DNA of 64,000 nt from Epiperipatus broadwayi. Its lineage: Eukaryota; Onychophora; Udeonychophora; Euonychophora; Peripatidae. The DNA is taken from contig JAQFVV010006273.1 of NCBI GenBank assembly GCA_028023455.1, positions 3,484,142 through 3,548,141 of the forward strand, in the 5' to 3' direction. The position numbers and the translations under genes were made by a program. Shown here piece by piece: positions 1-12,329 of this stretch (position 1 is the stretch's first letter; each line of letters begins with the position of its first letter). A model generated the notes under the pieces. That model had not been told where the DNA came from. It saw only the letters and a list, made by a program, of their open reading frames with translations, and ran no database searches.

Positions 1-105
1 TAATTAATAAAAAAGACAACCAGAAAGTCTTAGTTCATTGATAGATTATCAACAATGAAAAAAGGTATTGACAAATATTGAAAAAAGTAGAATTTTTTTT
101 AAAAC

Positions 106-321
106 ATGAATGGCACTGAAGAAGGGACAAGTAAAGGGATAGAGGCAGATACCAGCATCATTTTTTCAAATAGTATAATAGATGTGCAAAGGCTAATAAG
201 GAATGTTGAGATTGATACATCAGAACCACAGTGGGCAATAGAGCTGTGGAAATCAATACAAGCCATGGAAAGAAGACTAAAAGAAAAAGCAGAGGAGACC
301 AGAAAAAGCAGAAATGAATAG
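106..321 (+). pseudogene. Gag-like fragment of gypsy copy 1
   Basis: A 71-codon open frame begins MNGTEEGTSKG and ends in a lysine/glutamate-rich, helix-prone segment (MERRLKEKAEETRKSRNE). No zinc knuckle is visible. It lies upstream of the gag/pol remnants of the same element and in the same orientation, so it is read as the N-terminal part of a broken gag. The coiled-coil character matches the equivalent charged region at 15960-16500 in copy 2. Its function as an intact protein is not supported. Confidence 0.4.
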
Positions 322-2214
322 AAGGATGGAGATTCTAGAATGAAATGGAGCAAAAACAGATATCACTGGATAGTAAATTCCAGACCCTAAGCAAAGAAGT
401 TAGTAAATTTACTATTTAATATTAATGAAAATAACTGGTAAAGTGTAAGGAGTCTAAGAAAAGGAGAGTTCATTGGTGGCATGGTTCAGCCTTGTTAAAA
501 GTTTTAGAGGAGATATAGGAGAAAATCCAATGGCCCACCTGCAGAGCCTGGGACAATTATTTCTTTACCATGAGCTTAGAGGATATGAACAGAGAATTTC
601 TGTGAATCATTTACAAGGCTCAGCCTTAGATTGATGGGGATGTTTAGACCAGAAACCAATGACATTTGGAGATTACCATCTGGTACTACTCAGAAGTTTT
701 TGGAGTGAGGAAAGACAGAATTAAATATTACATCAGATATCCCATAAAAATGCTGTGGCTAAAAGGGGGGAACTGGCACTCAGTTCTTTCTTTGGCAAGT
801 ATCTCTTTTTAAGTTAGTAATAGCTTTTCTATTATTGGATTGGCAAATTATCTGAACCATTAAATACAATATGCTAACCCATATACAACAATATTAGGCT
901 GAAGAAAGAGTGGAATAGAGGAAATTTCAGAGTTGCCGATCACCTAGATTTTGAGAATTTAAACAAAGAACCCTTAGAAAAGACAAAGAAAGTGGATACA
1001 CCAAGGATACAAACAGCAACTATCTAGGAATATTATGAGAAAGAGGATCAGAATAAAAGGCCATACCAGACAGTAGAAACTCTGTTAATAAATCCACTTC
1101 AACTAGGTCTCCAGGATAAGGAAAAGGGGAAATATTTATAAAAGAAAAAATTCATGTTGACAATAGTCTATGAGAGAGAGAAACCATTTATTTTATAGGA
1201 TGGACTTATTGGGGAAAAGAAGCTAAGCCTCACTAGCATCAAAGGAATAGTGTACTACAACTGAAGGAATAAAAACACTAACTACCATTACATTATGGAA
1301 TATTCAAATCATACTAGCAAATGGTAAAAAGAACAAAATGGAGACTTGTCAACTTTGGCTTAAAATTAAAATATAGTCCATGATTGTAACCTACACATTC
1401 CTGATAATGGGAGGTATTATCCAGGACATAAATTACAAAAAAACCTTCATATTTCACAAAGATGATAAATCATCACTAAAAATTGAAAGTGACAAAAAAT
1501 AGATTGATAAGGTATGCCTATATGCAAGGAAGCTCAATAGCATCATCATCCTGGAAAAAGCCATACATCCACCATATCAAGCTATTGTCTTAGATCCATG
1601 GGATAGAAAATATACAGCTTTCAGATTTAAAGACCATATTTACATGACACACATTTGATACAATGTTTAGGTCAGGCCTTGTCAAGAGAAATCAAACTAC
1701 ACATGATGTGTTATGTAGATGATGTGATCTTTGCATTCACATTCCCAGAACATTTGGCTCACCTAAAATATTTTTCCATGAATATGTGGCCAAAAACATT
1801 ACCATAAATTACCTTCCTTGAGCATTTGTAAGTGAACAAGTGATTTTGCCTTACCTAAAAAAAATCATGGCCACCAAAAACTTCCCAACATCAAGCAATT
1901 TTTATCATAAGTTCTCATCTTATGGGCTGTTGTGTTACATCATTCTAACTATTCAAACCAACAACATTAAAAAGGTCTAGGGTAGTATTATTCCATATTG
2001 ACTAAGACAATAGACCTAGGGTTTTATACTTCAGTAATGGAGCCCTGCAAGAGGCAGAAATAAATTACACCATTACAGAACAAAAGACTTTAGCCATACT
2101 ATGGACTTCAGTGGTTCAAGAAATTGCTATTGGGGTCAAAAGTAATCATTATTACAGACCACTGGTGTCTTGAGTTTCTTAAAGGGGCTACATCATAAAT
2201 GACCACCTCATTAG

Positions 2215-2418
2215 GTGAAGTTTGTATCTATGGAACAGTTTAAATATAAGGTGATTTGCTGTTCCAGAGTGGATAATATTGTAGCAAACATCTTAAACCA
2301 CCACCCCAGTGGACTGCCAACTATAGAATTCAATGGCAGAGGAGATGCAAGTAGCAGAAATATCCACAATTTTAAAAAATGGTCTCATTTGCAAAGGACC
2401 CATAATGGAAGGCCTTGA
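2215..2418 (+). pseudogene. Gypsy RNase H to integrase linker fragment
   Basis: A 67-codon open frame contains VDNIVANILNHHP, which corresponds to the conserved Ty3/gypsy linker that normally reads like a valine/asparagine-rich segment ending in alanine-aspartate-leucine-serine-arginine just after RNase H. It follows the RNase H-like stretch at 2040-2200 with a frame change and precedes an integrase zinc-binding-like stretch. It is a fragment of pol, not an independent gene. Confidence 0.55.
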
Positions 2419-3030
2419 TAAAGGCCAAGTACCAGAACTAAAGCTCCATTACCAAATTAAAAACAATCTCTTGACATATGAAGCATGATATTAGGTCAGC
2501 CTCTCAAAAATTCGATTATAATGGTCACTTGGGGGACAGCTGATCAAGCATATCACAACCCATATTAGGGCCCTAGGAAGACAGATTGCCACACAACATC
2601 AATTTAATTGGGAAGAGATGTATTTCAGCATCCTAATAAGCCTAAGAGAATGTCATGTAGGTGCCCAGAATAAACTGCCTAACCAATCTTACACTGAGGC
2701 AGACACACCAATGGTATAAATGAACTTTTGGAAGATTATTATTGACCCTTACCTGCTTTTAATCAGTTTAAGTTGCAAATATGTTAGAATTCATGATTGC
2801 TTTTGATGTGTGTATCTTGGGCTTAGAGTTTACATCTGGTTGGATGGACAAACATTCTCATCCAGTACAGTGAATTTTTTTCCTGCATTGTATGCCCAAT
2901 CATGGAGGCTGTTATTTATTTCCATACTCTGAAGAGATTAACAGTTGTATGTGTATAATTTTTTTTCTCAGGTTTTTACATCCAATTATGAAACCTTGAT
3001 TAATGTCATATGTTAATAAAAATGTATCTT

Positions 3031-3097
3031 GTCAAGGGTACATGGCCTAGTGGTTAGCATAGCTGCCCTGGGTTTGCTTCCCAGTCAACATTTTGAC
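3031..3097 (+). repeat. tRNA-like element with short terminal inverted repeats
   Basis: The segment starts with gtcaag and ends with ttttgaca, imperfect inverted repeats. Inside are a tRNA-like A box (tggcctagtgg, about 3043-3053) and a B-box-like sequence (ggtttgcttcc, about 3071-3081). The same layout, including the gtcaaa ends, occurs on the minus strand at 36520-36602. It does not fold as a convincing functional tRNA, so it is called a tRNA-derived repeat. Confidence 0.5.
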
Positions 3098-3215
3098 ATA
3101 TATAAAAAAACAATGTACTTACCTGTCCGAATGTTCACAATACTATATTAAATATATGTAAAGGAAAGATGTAACTATCAGCTAAAAACTTTTCAAAATA
3201 ATCATTCAATCTCAG

Positions 3216-3390
3216 ACTAAAATTTTGTAGCCAAACCAACGCCTGCTTCCAGATATATAGTCGCAACCAATGCAATATGAAGGTGCTAGCATAAAATCAC
3301 ACTGACAGGAACCTGCATCTGACAGTGTAATATTATTTGAAGGACAAGATCCTTGTCCAGTACAGGAATGTGCATCTGTCTGGCAAAGGA
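3216..3390 (-). other. Possible cysteine-rich exon or pseudoexon
   Basis: On the minus strand a splice-acceptor-like sequence (tttgccag, reading down to about 3385) is followed by an open frame of about 50 codons with eight cysteines, including SCTGQGSCPSNN, GSCQCDF and YCIGCDY. The spacing C-x5-C-x13-C-x-C-x8-C-x2-C looks like an extracellular disulphide module and is vaguely EGF-like. There is no good donor; a weak one lies near 3235. The local base composition is less AT-rich than the surroundings. No family was recognised, and it may be a chance frame or a gene fossil. Confidence 0.25.
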
Positions 3391-4108
3391 ATCATGTATA
3401 TAAATTAATTAAAGAGTGCAATGTATGGGAGAGAGCAGTCTTTCTGCCGACTTATAAATCCCTGTCCATAGAGCTAGAAGGGGTCAATGGTGCAGGAAAT
3501 ACATCTGTGACCATTGCAATGATATGACTGCCTGTTTGGGGTCATGCATTCAGTTGGGCATGTTGCTCTGTATGCTAAACATGCTTCACATTAAATTGAT
3601 ATAAACACCCATATATCCCTTCACAAGCATTGTCCTATCTACAAAACAAATAGCCTGAAATTAACCCTTTAAAATAAACATAAACTAATTTAAACATAGT
3701 TATTAATTTTTTAACCATGCAGCTATCTATACCCAACTTTAATTTGATACATTTTAATTAACAACACAAAAAAAAGGAGAGAAATTGAAATGATTGCTTA
3801 AACAGATGCATAAAAAAATTACTAATAAGTGATTCTGAATTCTTTAGGCCAAATATTTTTTTTATTTTCAGCTATTAATTGCAAAATTTCCTATTAGATA
3901 AACTCAAGAGTTCATATTTTACGGATTGAGCAGATTTAGAGTTCCATCTTCATGATCACTTTTGTAGATTGTTTGTCCTTCTTTGAAACAAAACCGCTAC
4001 TTGCCATGCATTTGGTCAGAAACTGTCATCCAGAGGTCTCAGCTGATTGTTTGGAAAATTAACTTTATTGCAGACTTCTACATTGCGAAATCTGCAATAC
4101 AGCTATGG

Positions 4109-4110
<2 letters not shown>

Positions 4111-4150
<40 letters not shown>
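4111..4150. repeat. (TA)n microsatellite
   Basis: About 20 uninterrupted TA dinucleotides. Confidence 0.95.
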
Positions 4151-4151
<1 letters not shown>

Positions 4152-4207
4152 CTTAATAGTCAGCATCTAAGATAACAACAATTATAATAATCCTCCTCAA
4201 ATTCAAA

Positions 4208-4292
4208 AATTTGGGTTTTATACTTTTATTAGCCTCTTATCATCAAATTTGGGGTTTTATACTTTTATTAGACATTTATCATCAAATCTTTG
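4208..4292 (+). repeat. Short direct tandem duplication
   Basis: Two adjacent units of about 42-48 bp share ggttttatacttttattag followed by a tcttatcatcaaat or atttatcatcaaat segment, with a few substitutions. Confidence 0.7.
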
Positions 4293-5510
4293 GATTCAAT
4301 GAGTAAGACGTCACTAATCCTCTCATTTTCATTTATGGTCCGTGTTGTCATTTCATGCTTATTTAGTTTCTTTTTATTCTCTTACCATTTAATTATTTGA
4401 GTACCCCAAGGGCTAGTGTGCTTTAGAACAATCATTTAATTAATAAAACAATCATTTCCCTTTTCTAAGATTAAACATGATAGAAATCATTTACTTCTAT
4501 TTTAAAAATATCAATCTTTACTTTTTTTTTATTTATAAAAAAAGTACATTCAAATACTTTTTTAAAAAAAAAATGCTTTTAAGTTTTCCATCTGTACGAA
4601 CTATATATATGTTAAACAATTTTTAATTTTCAGTTTTTAATTTATTTATTTTTAACAAGAACTATTAGTATACTATAGTAATGATTATTAGAAGTTTTTT
4701 TAACAATTGTTGTTCAACATAAAGAGTGAAAATGTTTTGAACCCAACATATTAGGAGGTTAACAACATATGCCTCTGAAAAACATCCAATGTAAATAAAA
4801 ATTACAATCAATTAATTAATAATTGGTACTCATTTTTGGCTAAAAATATTTGAGAAAATTATTTAAAATAATAATTAATCATAAACTCTTTTTAAACAAA
4901 ATCCATTCTTTTAGTAATTTGATTGTCTACGAGAATATATGATTTTTCCATAGAAAAACTGTCAAGCTCACCCCAGAATAAACTAATATTTCAAATCCTG
5001 TTTAGATCAGGTGGCAATAACATTACTATTAATCACAAACAGAAAATATTTATATAATTTGTTTTAACCACTGATAGCAGAGATTCATCACTAAGAAAAA
5101 TTCTTGATTATATAACACTAGATGTATCAAGCTTTCTTTTTTTATATAAATTGAATTAAATCATAAGAAAACAATTACTGTATCATTTTGGCTTATTTTT
5201 TCCAATAAAAAAACTAATGTCATGAAACTGATTTATAAAAGCCATATGGAAAATATATGAATTTTTTTTGTTTGTTGCTGTGTTTTAAGATTTTAAATAA
5301 ATATATAAAGATATGTGAAAACATTAAAATAAGATTATTCTATAAAATTATATCTTGTAACCTCTAGCTACTCAGCCTGAAATTAAGTTTATATTAATCA
5401 TATAGAACCAACTATTGGTAGATAATGGACTGAATGCAAATTTTTTTATTTTTCTAATACCAATAAAATGTTTCCAGAGATTCAGAAAAAGTGACAACAG
5501 TTAATAATAT

Positions 5511-5720
5511 GCTCCTCACTGATGAAGGCCATAAGCCAGAAACTAGTCTGGGGATATTGGATGATTAGGCACTAAATGGGGATTTTATGCACAAGCCTTC
5601 TGGCATCCATTGATTAGTCTGGCTTGCTGTGTGTACAATATATATAGTGAGTTTTGCCTGTTTTAACAACAGTTATACATAAGCATAAGAGGAGGTGGTC
5701 ATGTGATGTTTATTGGCTTA
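5511..5720 (+). mobile_element. Family-1 hammerhead element, truncated right arm
   Basis: The copy begins abruptly inside the hammerhead stem I (gctcctcac) and continues to the element end ending tattggctta. It matches the right arms of the elements at 34019-35083 and 59046-60053, including gttttgcctgtttta. It has only one arm and is 5'-truncated, as expected for a retroposed copy. No target-site duplication was recognised. Confidence 0.75.
5513..5562 (+). ncRNA. Hammerhead ribozyme motif, family 1 (outer stem I missing)
   Basis: The inner stem I strand tcctca (5513-5518) pairs with tgggga (5549-5554). The core ctgatga is at 5519-5525 and gaa at 5539-5541, followed by the palindromic stem III actagt (5542-5547) and the cleavage-site C at 5548. 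Stem II is ggc/gcc around a cataa-type loop, with an A.A mismatch at its base. The outer stem I strand is lost by truncation. Confidence 0.55.
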
Positions 5721-6432
5721 TATTTACTTAGATTTTTTTAATCTTATCACTTTACTTTACAAATCTGAGCAAATAGTTTGGTGCAAAGTCTGTCCAATGT
5801 TTTAAACCTATAGTGAGCCATGTAATCATATCAAATGTACATGACATAATATTTTTGCAACACAATGTTTTTTTCAATAATAAATGGAAAATCTCCGATG
5901 AAATTTTTTATGAACAAATATTAAAAACTTACTTATTCTTTTTGTTTTTAATCCAAGGTTAATGAAAGATGATTTCATCAAAGATCTATTGTTAGTTTCA
6001 TAATTTAAATATTAGGCAATTTAATTAAAGTATATGTTTTAAAAAATCAGTATTTTGCTATCAAAACAAATAGCAGCAGATGCTCATGAATGCAATAACA
6101 CTTCAGCTATCTTTTGCAATATTTTGTTCCTGTTTAAAAAATACAAATTTATGGCTAAAAAACATTGGATATCAAGCAATAAGATAATATCACCCAAAAA
6201 TAATTTCAACTATGACTTCTACTAAAAACAATCCAACAGCACTCTTAATCAATAAATAAAAAAGTGTCTCTCAATAAACAGAAATTCAGAATCATCTTTT
6301 CCATAAAAATATAAAATGATTAGTTTATTTTTTAAAAATGTATCTAATAAAAGGGCATTGTCTAAGTGTAATGAGATATGTCTTGCCATTTGGAATAGGA
6401 GAAGTATATTATGATGTTTTAAGTAGTTATAC

Positions 6433-6981
6433 CAGTGGTTTTCAACTCTTCATCCATGGACTGGCACTGGGCCATAGAACTTTTCTACCGGGCCATGCTA
6501 GATTGGCAGAAAAGTTTGTAATAACAAAGTAATAAGAGTTTAAACTTTTGATTAATATAAACAATTTTTATTTATTTTTTTATCTCATTTTTACCCAATT
6601 AAAAAAAAGAAACCGAACAAAAACAAAATCTAATCAAGCATACATAAATTAATTTGTTTTTCTAGTTATCACAGATGTTTATGGGGGAAGGGGGTAGAAT
6701 TAAATATTTTATTACTTTTCTAAAAAAAATTCAAAATTAAAAAAAAAGTGTTTTATTATACAAACTCCATATGTATATAACTTCATCTTGTATATTTAAC
6801 AATGTTGTTTTGATCAGTTATAACAATTATGCTCATCTAAGGCTAAGCAGTTTACATCTTTAAGAAAATTTATCTCTAGACTTTTGCCGGTTTATGAAAC
6901 CTTATCCTTATTTTTGCCAGTCCGCAAAACCTTATCCTTATTTTTACCAGCCTGCAGGTGTGAAAAGGTTGAGGACCACTG
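6433..6981. mobile_element. hAT-type MITE with 8-bp target duplication
   Basis: The ends are inverted repeats (cagtggttttcaac at the left; gttgaggaccactg at the right) of the type common to hAT transposons. They are flanked by a perfect 8-bp duplication agttatac (6425-6432 and 6982-6989), the usual hAT length. The 549-bp interior has no transposase. Near the right end a segment of about 30 bp containing aaaccttatccttatttttg is repeated in tandem. The open frame across the left end is not a gene. Confidence 0.92.
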
Positions 6982-6989
6982 AGTTATAC

Positions 6990-8800
6990 TATACAGAGAG
7001 TTTGTCAATGGGTATTTATATCTATAAATAAAGGCAAAAATAATAAACATACAAAACTAAACAAGGACTGAAATTGTATTCCTGGGTGCTGCAATAATGT
7101 TTTTTAAAAGTAACAGTCAAGTTTAATATTCTTATTTTTTAAAGAGCATCAATATTATTAGTCATGTTCTAAAAATACATTTTTATAATTCAAAGTTGAA
7201 TCACAATTATTTATTATAAAGTTATTTTGCTGTTATTGCTGATAAACTGATAAATTCTTAAATATGATAAGAGAAACTACATTGCAGTGCAAGAGTAGAA
7301 ATAAAAGAATACAACCTTAAAAAATGGAATCAGCTTAAACTCAATAAGTCTTTTTCAGAACTCCTGTTCTTTATATGAAAAGGATCTGAGAACATACTAT
7401 AACTAAGATGGATATTATTATTTCTATATATCTTCTAATAAGTAGAATAATGTTAATGGAATAGTTATGATATTGTAACTAATCACTTTTGCAATTGAAT
7501 ATAATTAAATTTAATATTTATATAATTTATTTTCTATACATTGTAATTTTTTGCTTTAAATGTTTCAAAGTTAAAAGATCTTTCTTACATAATAATTCAT
7601 GCCCTTACTCTAGAAATTGTGAGAATCCTTAATGTATTATAGAGATTAATACCTGAATTTATCTTAAAGACATTTATTCCAAATTAGGTTCAATCAAAAT
7701 AATCTTGGACAAAAAATCAAATCATTTTAGGTGAATCTCATGTAAAAAATAATTAAACAAATCCCTCTTTCTTTTTACTTTTTCAGTGCATAAAGAAAGA
7801 TAAGTTAATAAGAACCTCATATCATTATACTAAAGTAAAATGTGTTTATTATATCTAATAGATTAATGAATTAGGAATGATAATTAATTAAGAAAGTTAT
7901 TTTAAAATTATTAATCTACGAATGCAATTAACATATTTTACTTTACTAATTAAATGTTGTTTTTTAAATATTGTATATTATTTTTTATATATATATAATT
8001 AAATCGATGCTTGTTTTTGCAAAATGATATTTTATGTTTATTTTCAGGAAAATAAAATCTATACAGTAATGTACTTATGCATAAATGTGATTAAATATTT
8101 ATCAATGGTGAATATTGTGATGGCTAAACATGCCTGGGATCATTCATCAATTTATCACTTACTGTGGAAGAAAGTCTACCGAGTGTATTCCTAACTAATG
8201 CAATCTATAGCCCCCCCCCCCATAAATATATTAATAATCTATCCATTTCTCATTTTTATAATCTTTTAGAATTCAGTTTAAGATTTTATCCTCTGTTTGT
8301 AATTAAATTTTATATCACATTGAATTTTATCACCTTTTTCTCAAATGTCAGAGATACCTGTTTGATCTCTCACTTTTAATTCGTTCTTGTTAATCCTACC
8401 TTACATTTCTTTATAATGGTTATGTCTCAAGTTTTTTGCATTTCTTCTTTTATTACGTGTTTAAATTCTCAGATTTATAAATGAAATATATTTATTTAAA
8501 AACTTTCTTTTTAATCATTATATAGGCATATATTTTTTAATATTAAATTATTTCTATTAAGTATATATCATCAAGTTGAAATCTATGATTTATTTCATTT
8601 ATTATGATTATAACTATATTAATGTCAAAAATTACTTTCTTTAATTTATTATTAATTTTTACCCTTTTTGAAAAATCATTCAATACAGACATTTTAGTAT
8701 CTTTATTCAACATATTTATCTGTTTTAATTTGATATCTCTAGCATTTCTAAAATATTAGATCTACTGCAAAATCTGGGTGACTTAAGTAATTTTTTTTAT
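6990..8800. other. AT-rich intergenic DNA
   Basis: No gene, RNA or complete element was recognised. A C homopolymer of about 10 bases is at about 8212-8221. Confidence 0.5.
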
Positions 8801-8807
8801 TCTTTAA

Positions 8808-8880
8808 GGTTGGTGCAGTGGTAGAGTGTCTCGGTTGGAGCATAAGATCTTCAGGTTTGTTCTTGTTTAATCAATTCCAG
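8808..8880 (+). repeat. Weak tRNA-like segment
   Basis: The sequence tggtgcagtggtagagtg (about 8811-8828) resembles a Pol III A box. The B-box region (caggtttgttcttg) is degenerate. It is most likely a tRNA-derived SINE relic. Confidence 0.3.
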
Positions 8881-9109
8881 TATTTGACTTTCTTATGAAC
8901 TCTTATGCAAAAAGCCATTCAATTATGTTTTTAATACTTTTCATATAATTTTTAGGCAGTTAGAACCACTCTGCCATACCTCCTCATCAATGTTAATTCT
9001 CTTATGTTAATCTTTTTAGAAATTCATTTTTTGGGTGTTACATGTAGCTTAACCATTGCTACTGCATGTTTTCTTTTCTCAGTGATGAAAGTTTATTCAT
9101 AAAAAAAAC

Positions 9110-9790
9110 AGATACAAGTACAGATAGAAAAAGGTTTACAAGGAAGTGATTATATGGTAAATTGAAATTTCAGGAGCAACATGGTAAGAGGGGAAGGATA
9201 CATGTGAAAAGGGAATGGGGAGCAGAAGGGGGAAAGGGTGTGTAATCCAGGTCAGTCTGAGATGCATGTCTTTATTGAGCAAGCACCACATGGGTCACAA
9301 ACATTTAAATGATTGAGTCCTATGACAGAGGCTGACAGAATGAGAGTTGGAGGATTGCCCAAGTGTCTGTGAGGAGTGTAGGTGGGGCTAGTTTGTTATC
9401 TCTGGTTTTGAGAGAGCAAATTAGGTCCAATAGCTTTCGATTTACTGAGTGTACTCTTTGGTCAAAAATAATGGTGCATCACAGCAACCAGAGTGCATAG
9501 ATAAGGAAAACTGATAGTCTAATAGTTGCAAAGACCCCTGTTTCTATGGATTCTTGGAGATTGAAGATGGTGTTCCTGTACGAGGAAAGGCAGGAGTTGA
9601 TGACATGTCTCACTGTAAGCAGAAGGGGACATTTAAATAAGAAGTGCTAGAGGTTTCATTGTCAATTTTACAGATCTGGCATAAGGAAGAGATCTTGGTG
9701 AAACCCCTACAGTTGACCAAAAATGGATTTGTGGGAAGGAAATGAAGGTTGATTTTGAGGGGGTTTCACATCAAATTGTGTAACAAAATT
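9110..9790 (-). pseudogene. LINE 3' end fragment (C-terminal zinc-motif region)
   Basis: This block is markedly less AT-rich than its surroundings and has frames open only in pieces on the minus strand. One piece reads CQICKIDNETSSTSYLNV at about 9650-9700, like the Cys-x2-Cys start of the zinc-binding tail found at the C-terminus of many non-LTR retrotransposon ORF2 proteins. Later pieces are frameshifted. It is interpreted as a decayed minus-strand non-LTR retrotransposon end; the clade is not resolved. Confidence 0.4.
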
Positions 9791-9799
9791 AATTACAAA

Positions 9800-12110
9800 G
9801 AACCTGCTTGAAGTCTCACTATGGTGATACTCAAACTAACTTACCTACAAGAATTGCCCAGCATAAATATCTGCACAACCAAGCTAAAAAAACAATGAAT
9901 ACTCTTGTTTTTTTGGATCATAAGTTGCAATCAGGCCATAATTTGGGTCTCTCTATGACTCATATCCTTATGTTCTGAGAGAGATGATAGAAAGAGAAAA
10001 GTGAAGGCAATGTGATCAATAGCTAAAGATTACATTATTAATAAAAAAATAATTTCTAGTACCCCTCTTTCTAAAAAATGCACTTGTAGTGAAAACTTTC
10101 ATTATTAGTATGTAAATCTATTCCTAAAAATGCAATTTTATGATAATCTATTATTTAATATTCAAAACTAACTTTATATCTAGATCTCAACTTTCTTTAG
10201 TCACATAATGCTATGATTATAATACTACTCACTACTGAAAGTGCTCAGCTTTAAAGACATTTTCTTTATTACATATTCAAACCTGCTTTGTTGTTATAAA
10301 TGTTTTAATATTTTTTAAACTATTGCAATTATTGCAGAAAAACAGGGTAAAAATTTTTATTCTAGAATTATATTTATTTTATATATGAAAATTAATCTTG
10401 TGGGAGACCATTCTGTAAAATTTTGTTTGCTCCAATTGTTACCTAATAATCATGAAAATTTAGGGGAATATTGGTTTATTTTTCAACAATCATAAGCTGG
10501 AATCAGATTATTAATATTATTGGTACTTATGGATTAGAGTGATGTGAAATATCCTGTATATATTAGGCATTGGGTTGTTTTTATTTTCTTTTTACCATTA
10601 AAAACATTATTTTTAGATTTTTTATAATTAAAAAAAAAAAAAAATCTGAAAATTTTATTGAAAAAAATGGGTGCATGCTATTAGCATGTGTGTGTGGTAT
10701 GTATAAAAATATGGTAATTATTTATGGCATTTTTTTTTTAAATGGATGCTTCAATTAGGAATTCTAATATAACAGTAGTCATATATGTTTCAAAATTTCG
10801 GGTTAATATTAATTTTAGAGTAAATACAACTCAATTTTTTACAAGTAAAAAAAATCATTATTTACTTTCTTATTAATGATATTTGCTTTTTTGCAAACTT
10901 AAAACTTCAACTAAACTTTAGACACCAAGAATATTTATAAGAATACTGTTATTAATATCATTAAAAGATTATATTCACTCACAAAAATATTTATCTTTTT
11001 AAAACCACATAAAAAAATTGTTGGAAATAGAAGGCATATCGTGATATTAACATGCAACTGAAGCTAATAGTTCTTAAAAACAATTTCTAATTTAAAAAAA
11101 AAAATGGCAAAGGAAATCAATCTTTAAATCAGCTTACTGATGAATGTAAATTAAAAGAGTGAGAGAACTTATCATTAAATCAGCTTACCTCTTCCAACAT
11201 GCTTTGCTCTTATTGCTTTTTTGCATTATATATATATTTCCTAATGCACATAACAAATAAAATAAGCTGAATTGGTGATTTGTAGAAAAATAAAAATATT
11301 ACAAATTTTTATATATAATTGAGCCTCAACCTACTCTATATTTTGTTCCAAGTTCCCTCATGTTGAAAGAAAATAACGCATAATAGGTCATTTTTTGTTG
11401 ATAAACATTAATTAGAATAGAATGTGTATGGTTATCGAACTTTTCAAAACATAAGTATATATGACATTTTTTTGCATCTATCGGTGTATATAAATCAAAA
11501 TTATACTTTAAATAAAAATGTTAAAAAATATAATTTTTAATAACAATGAAAGAGATATTTATTTTATTTCACTTATGCACTTACTGAAACAATAACGGCG
11601 AGAAAAAAAACTATATCTTTAAAATAAATAGCAAAATATATCTGGATTTTTTTTTCCAATAACTTTTTTCTCTTATAGAAACAATAGACATATCTCTTTA
11701 TCAAAAAATTCCTATCTCCCAGTTATGTTAATGTTTAATCAATAAACTGAAATTATGTAATTATTTTTAGAAAATATTTATTAAGATAATTAATGCATAT
11801 CAAATTCCCAAAGGATAATGTGCTTGGCTCAGAGAAGGACAAATAGATGCCAAATATTAAAATTTACAAATAATGATTTTTTTTGTTGACTTATTTACAT
11901 CTTTATTTATTTTACTATGGATATCTTATAATTCAAATTCCGTAGTTAGATACAGTATAATTTGTGGCTCCACTACATTTAAAAATAATACAATATAACT
12001 AAAAGAATATTAAAATTTTCAAACTGTTTTTGATAATAAAAAAGTAATAAAATATTTTTCTAATTAAACTGCTAAAAATGTATAACTGTATTGTTAAAAA
12101 ACGTATTATA
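9800..12110. other. AT-rich intergenic DNA
   Basis: Nothing coding or element-like was recognised beyond homopolymer and simple AT runs. Confidence 0.5.
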
Positions 12111-12115
12111 TCTTT

Positions 12116-12322
12116 AAACAATGAGCATTGCCAATTGCTCAACAAGCTTTGTAATAAATGCTTAGCCAGAAAAAGCATTTAAAATATTTCTGTCAGGACC
12201 CCTTCCCCCCATAATTTCTGACCAATGTTTTCATGCTTTGGCATTCCTCAGAGAGACGCTAGGATAGCTTCAGACACTAGATCTAAAAAATACCAACCCA
12301 AAGCCAGCATTTATCTAAAAGT
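12116..12322. repeat. Single-arm copy of the foldback repeat at 62380-62708
   Basis: It starts aaacaatgagcattgcc and continues through caacaagctttg, a C-rich run and a segment near gacactagatctaaaaa, matching the left arm and centre of the foldback element at 62380-62708. The inverted right arm is absent. Confidence 0.7.
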
Positions 12323-12329
12323 TATCTAT

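Larger units (their letters stand above)
1..2730 (+). mobile_element. Decayed Ty3/gypsy-type LTR retrotransposon, copy 1
   Basis: A plus-strand gag-pol order can be followed through many stops and frameshifts. A charged gag-like reading frame lies at 106-321, followed by a second gag stretch at about 490-760 that resembles the one in the copy at 15950-20620. A reverse-transcriptase YVDD box is at 1712-1723, an RNase H-like stretch (EINYTITEQKTLAILW) at about 2058-2105, the RNase H/integrase linker (VDNIVANILNHH) at about 2269-2304, and an integrase zinc-binding-like stretch at about 2515-2690. No LTR was recognised and the left end may lie outside the window. The element is clearly dead. Family assignment comes from motif order and similarity to copy 2; the exact boundaries are not known. 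Confidence 0.75.
2740..5510. other. AT-rich intergenic DNA
   Basis: Apart from the tRNA-like element at 3031-3097, the cysteine-rich frame near 3216-3390, a (TA)n tract and a short direct repeat, nothing coding was recognised. The stretch 3240-3600 is noticeably less AT-rich than its surroundings. In one plus frame it reads IELEGVNGAGNTSVTIAM, a P-loop-like string whose lysine is replaced by asparagine; this is probably coincidence. Confidence 0.5.

Noticed and set aside
3400-3560. P-loop-like string ELEGVNGAGNTSVTI on the plus strand
   Set aside because: The catalytic lysine is asparagine, the frame stops right after, and no other NTPase motifs follow; likely coincidence.
8164-8379. 71-codon open frame with Pro and His run
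   Set aside because: It arises from a C homopolymer and AT-rich sequence; no motif and no splice context.
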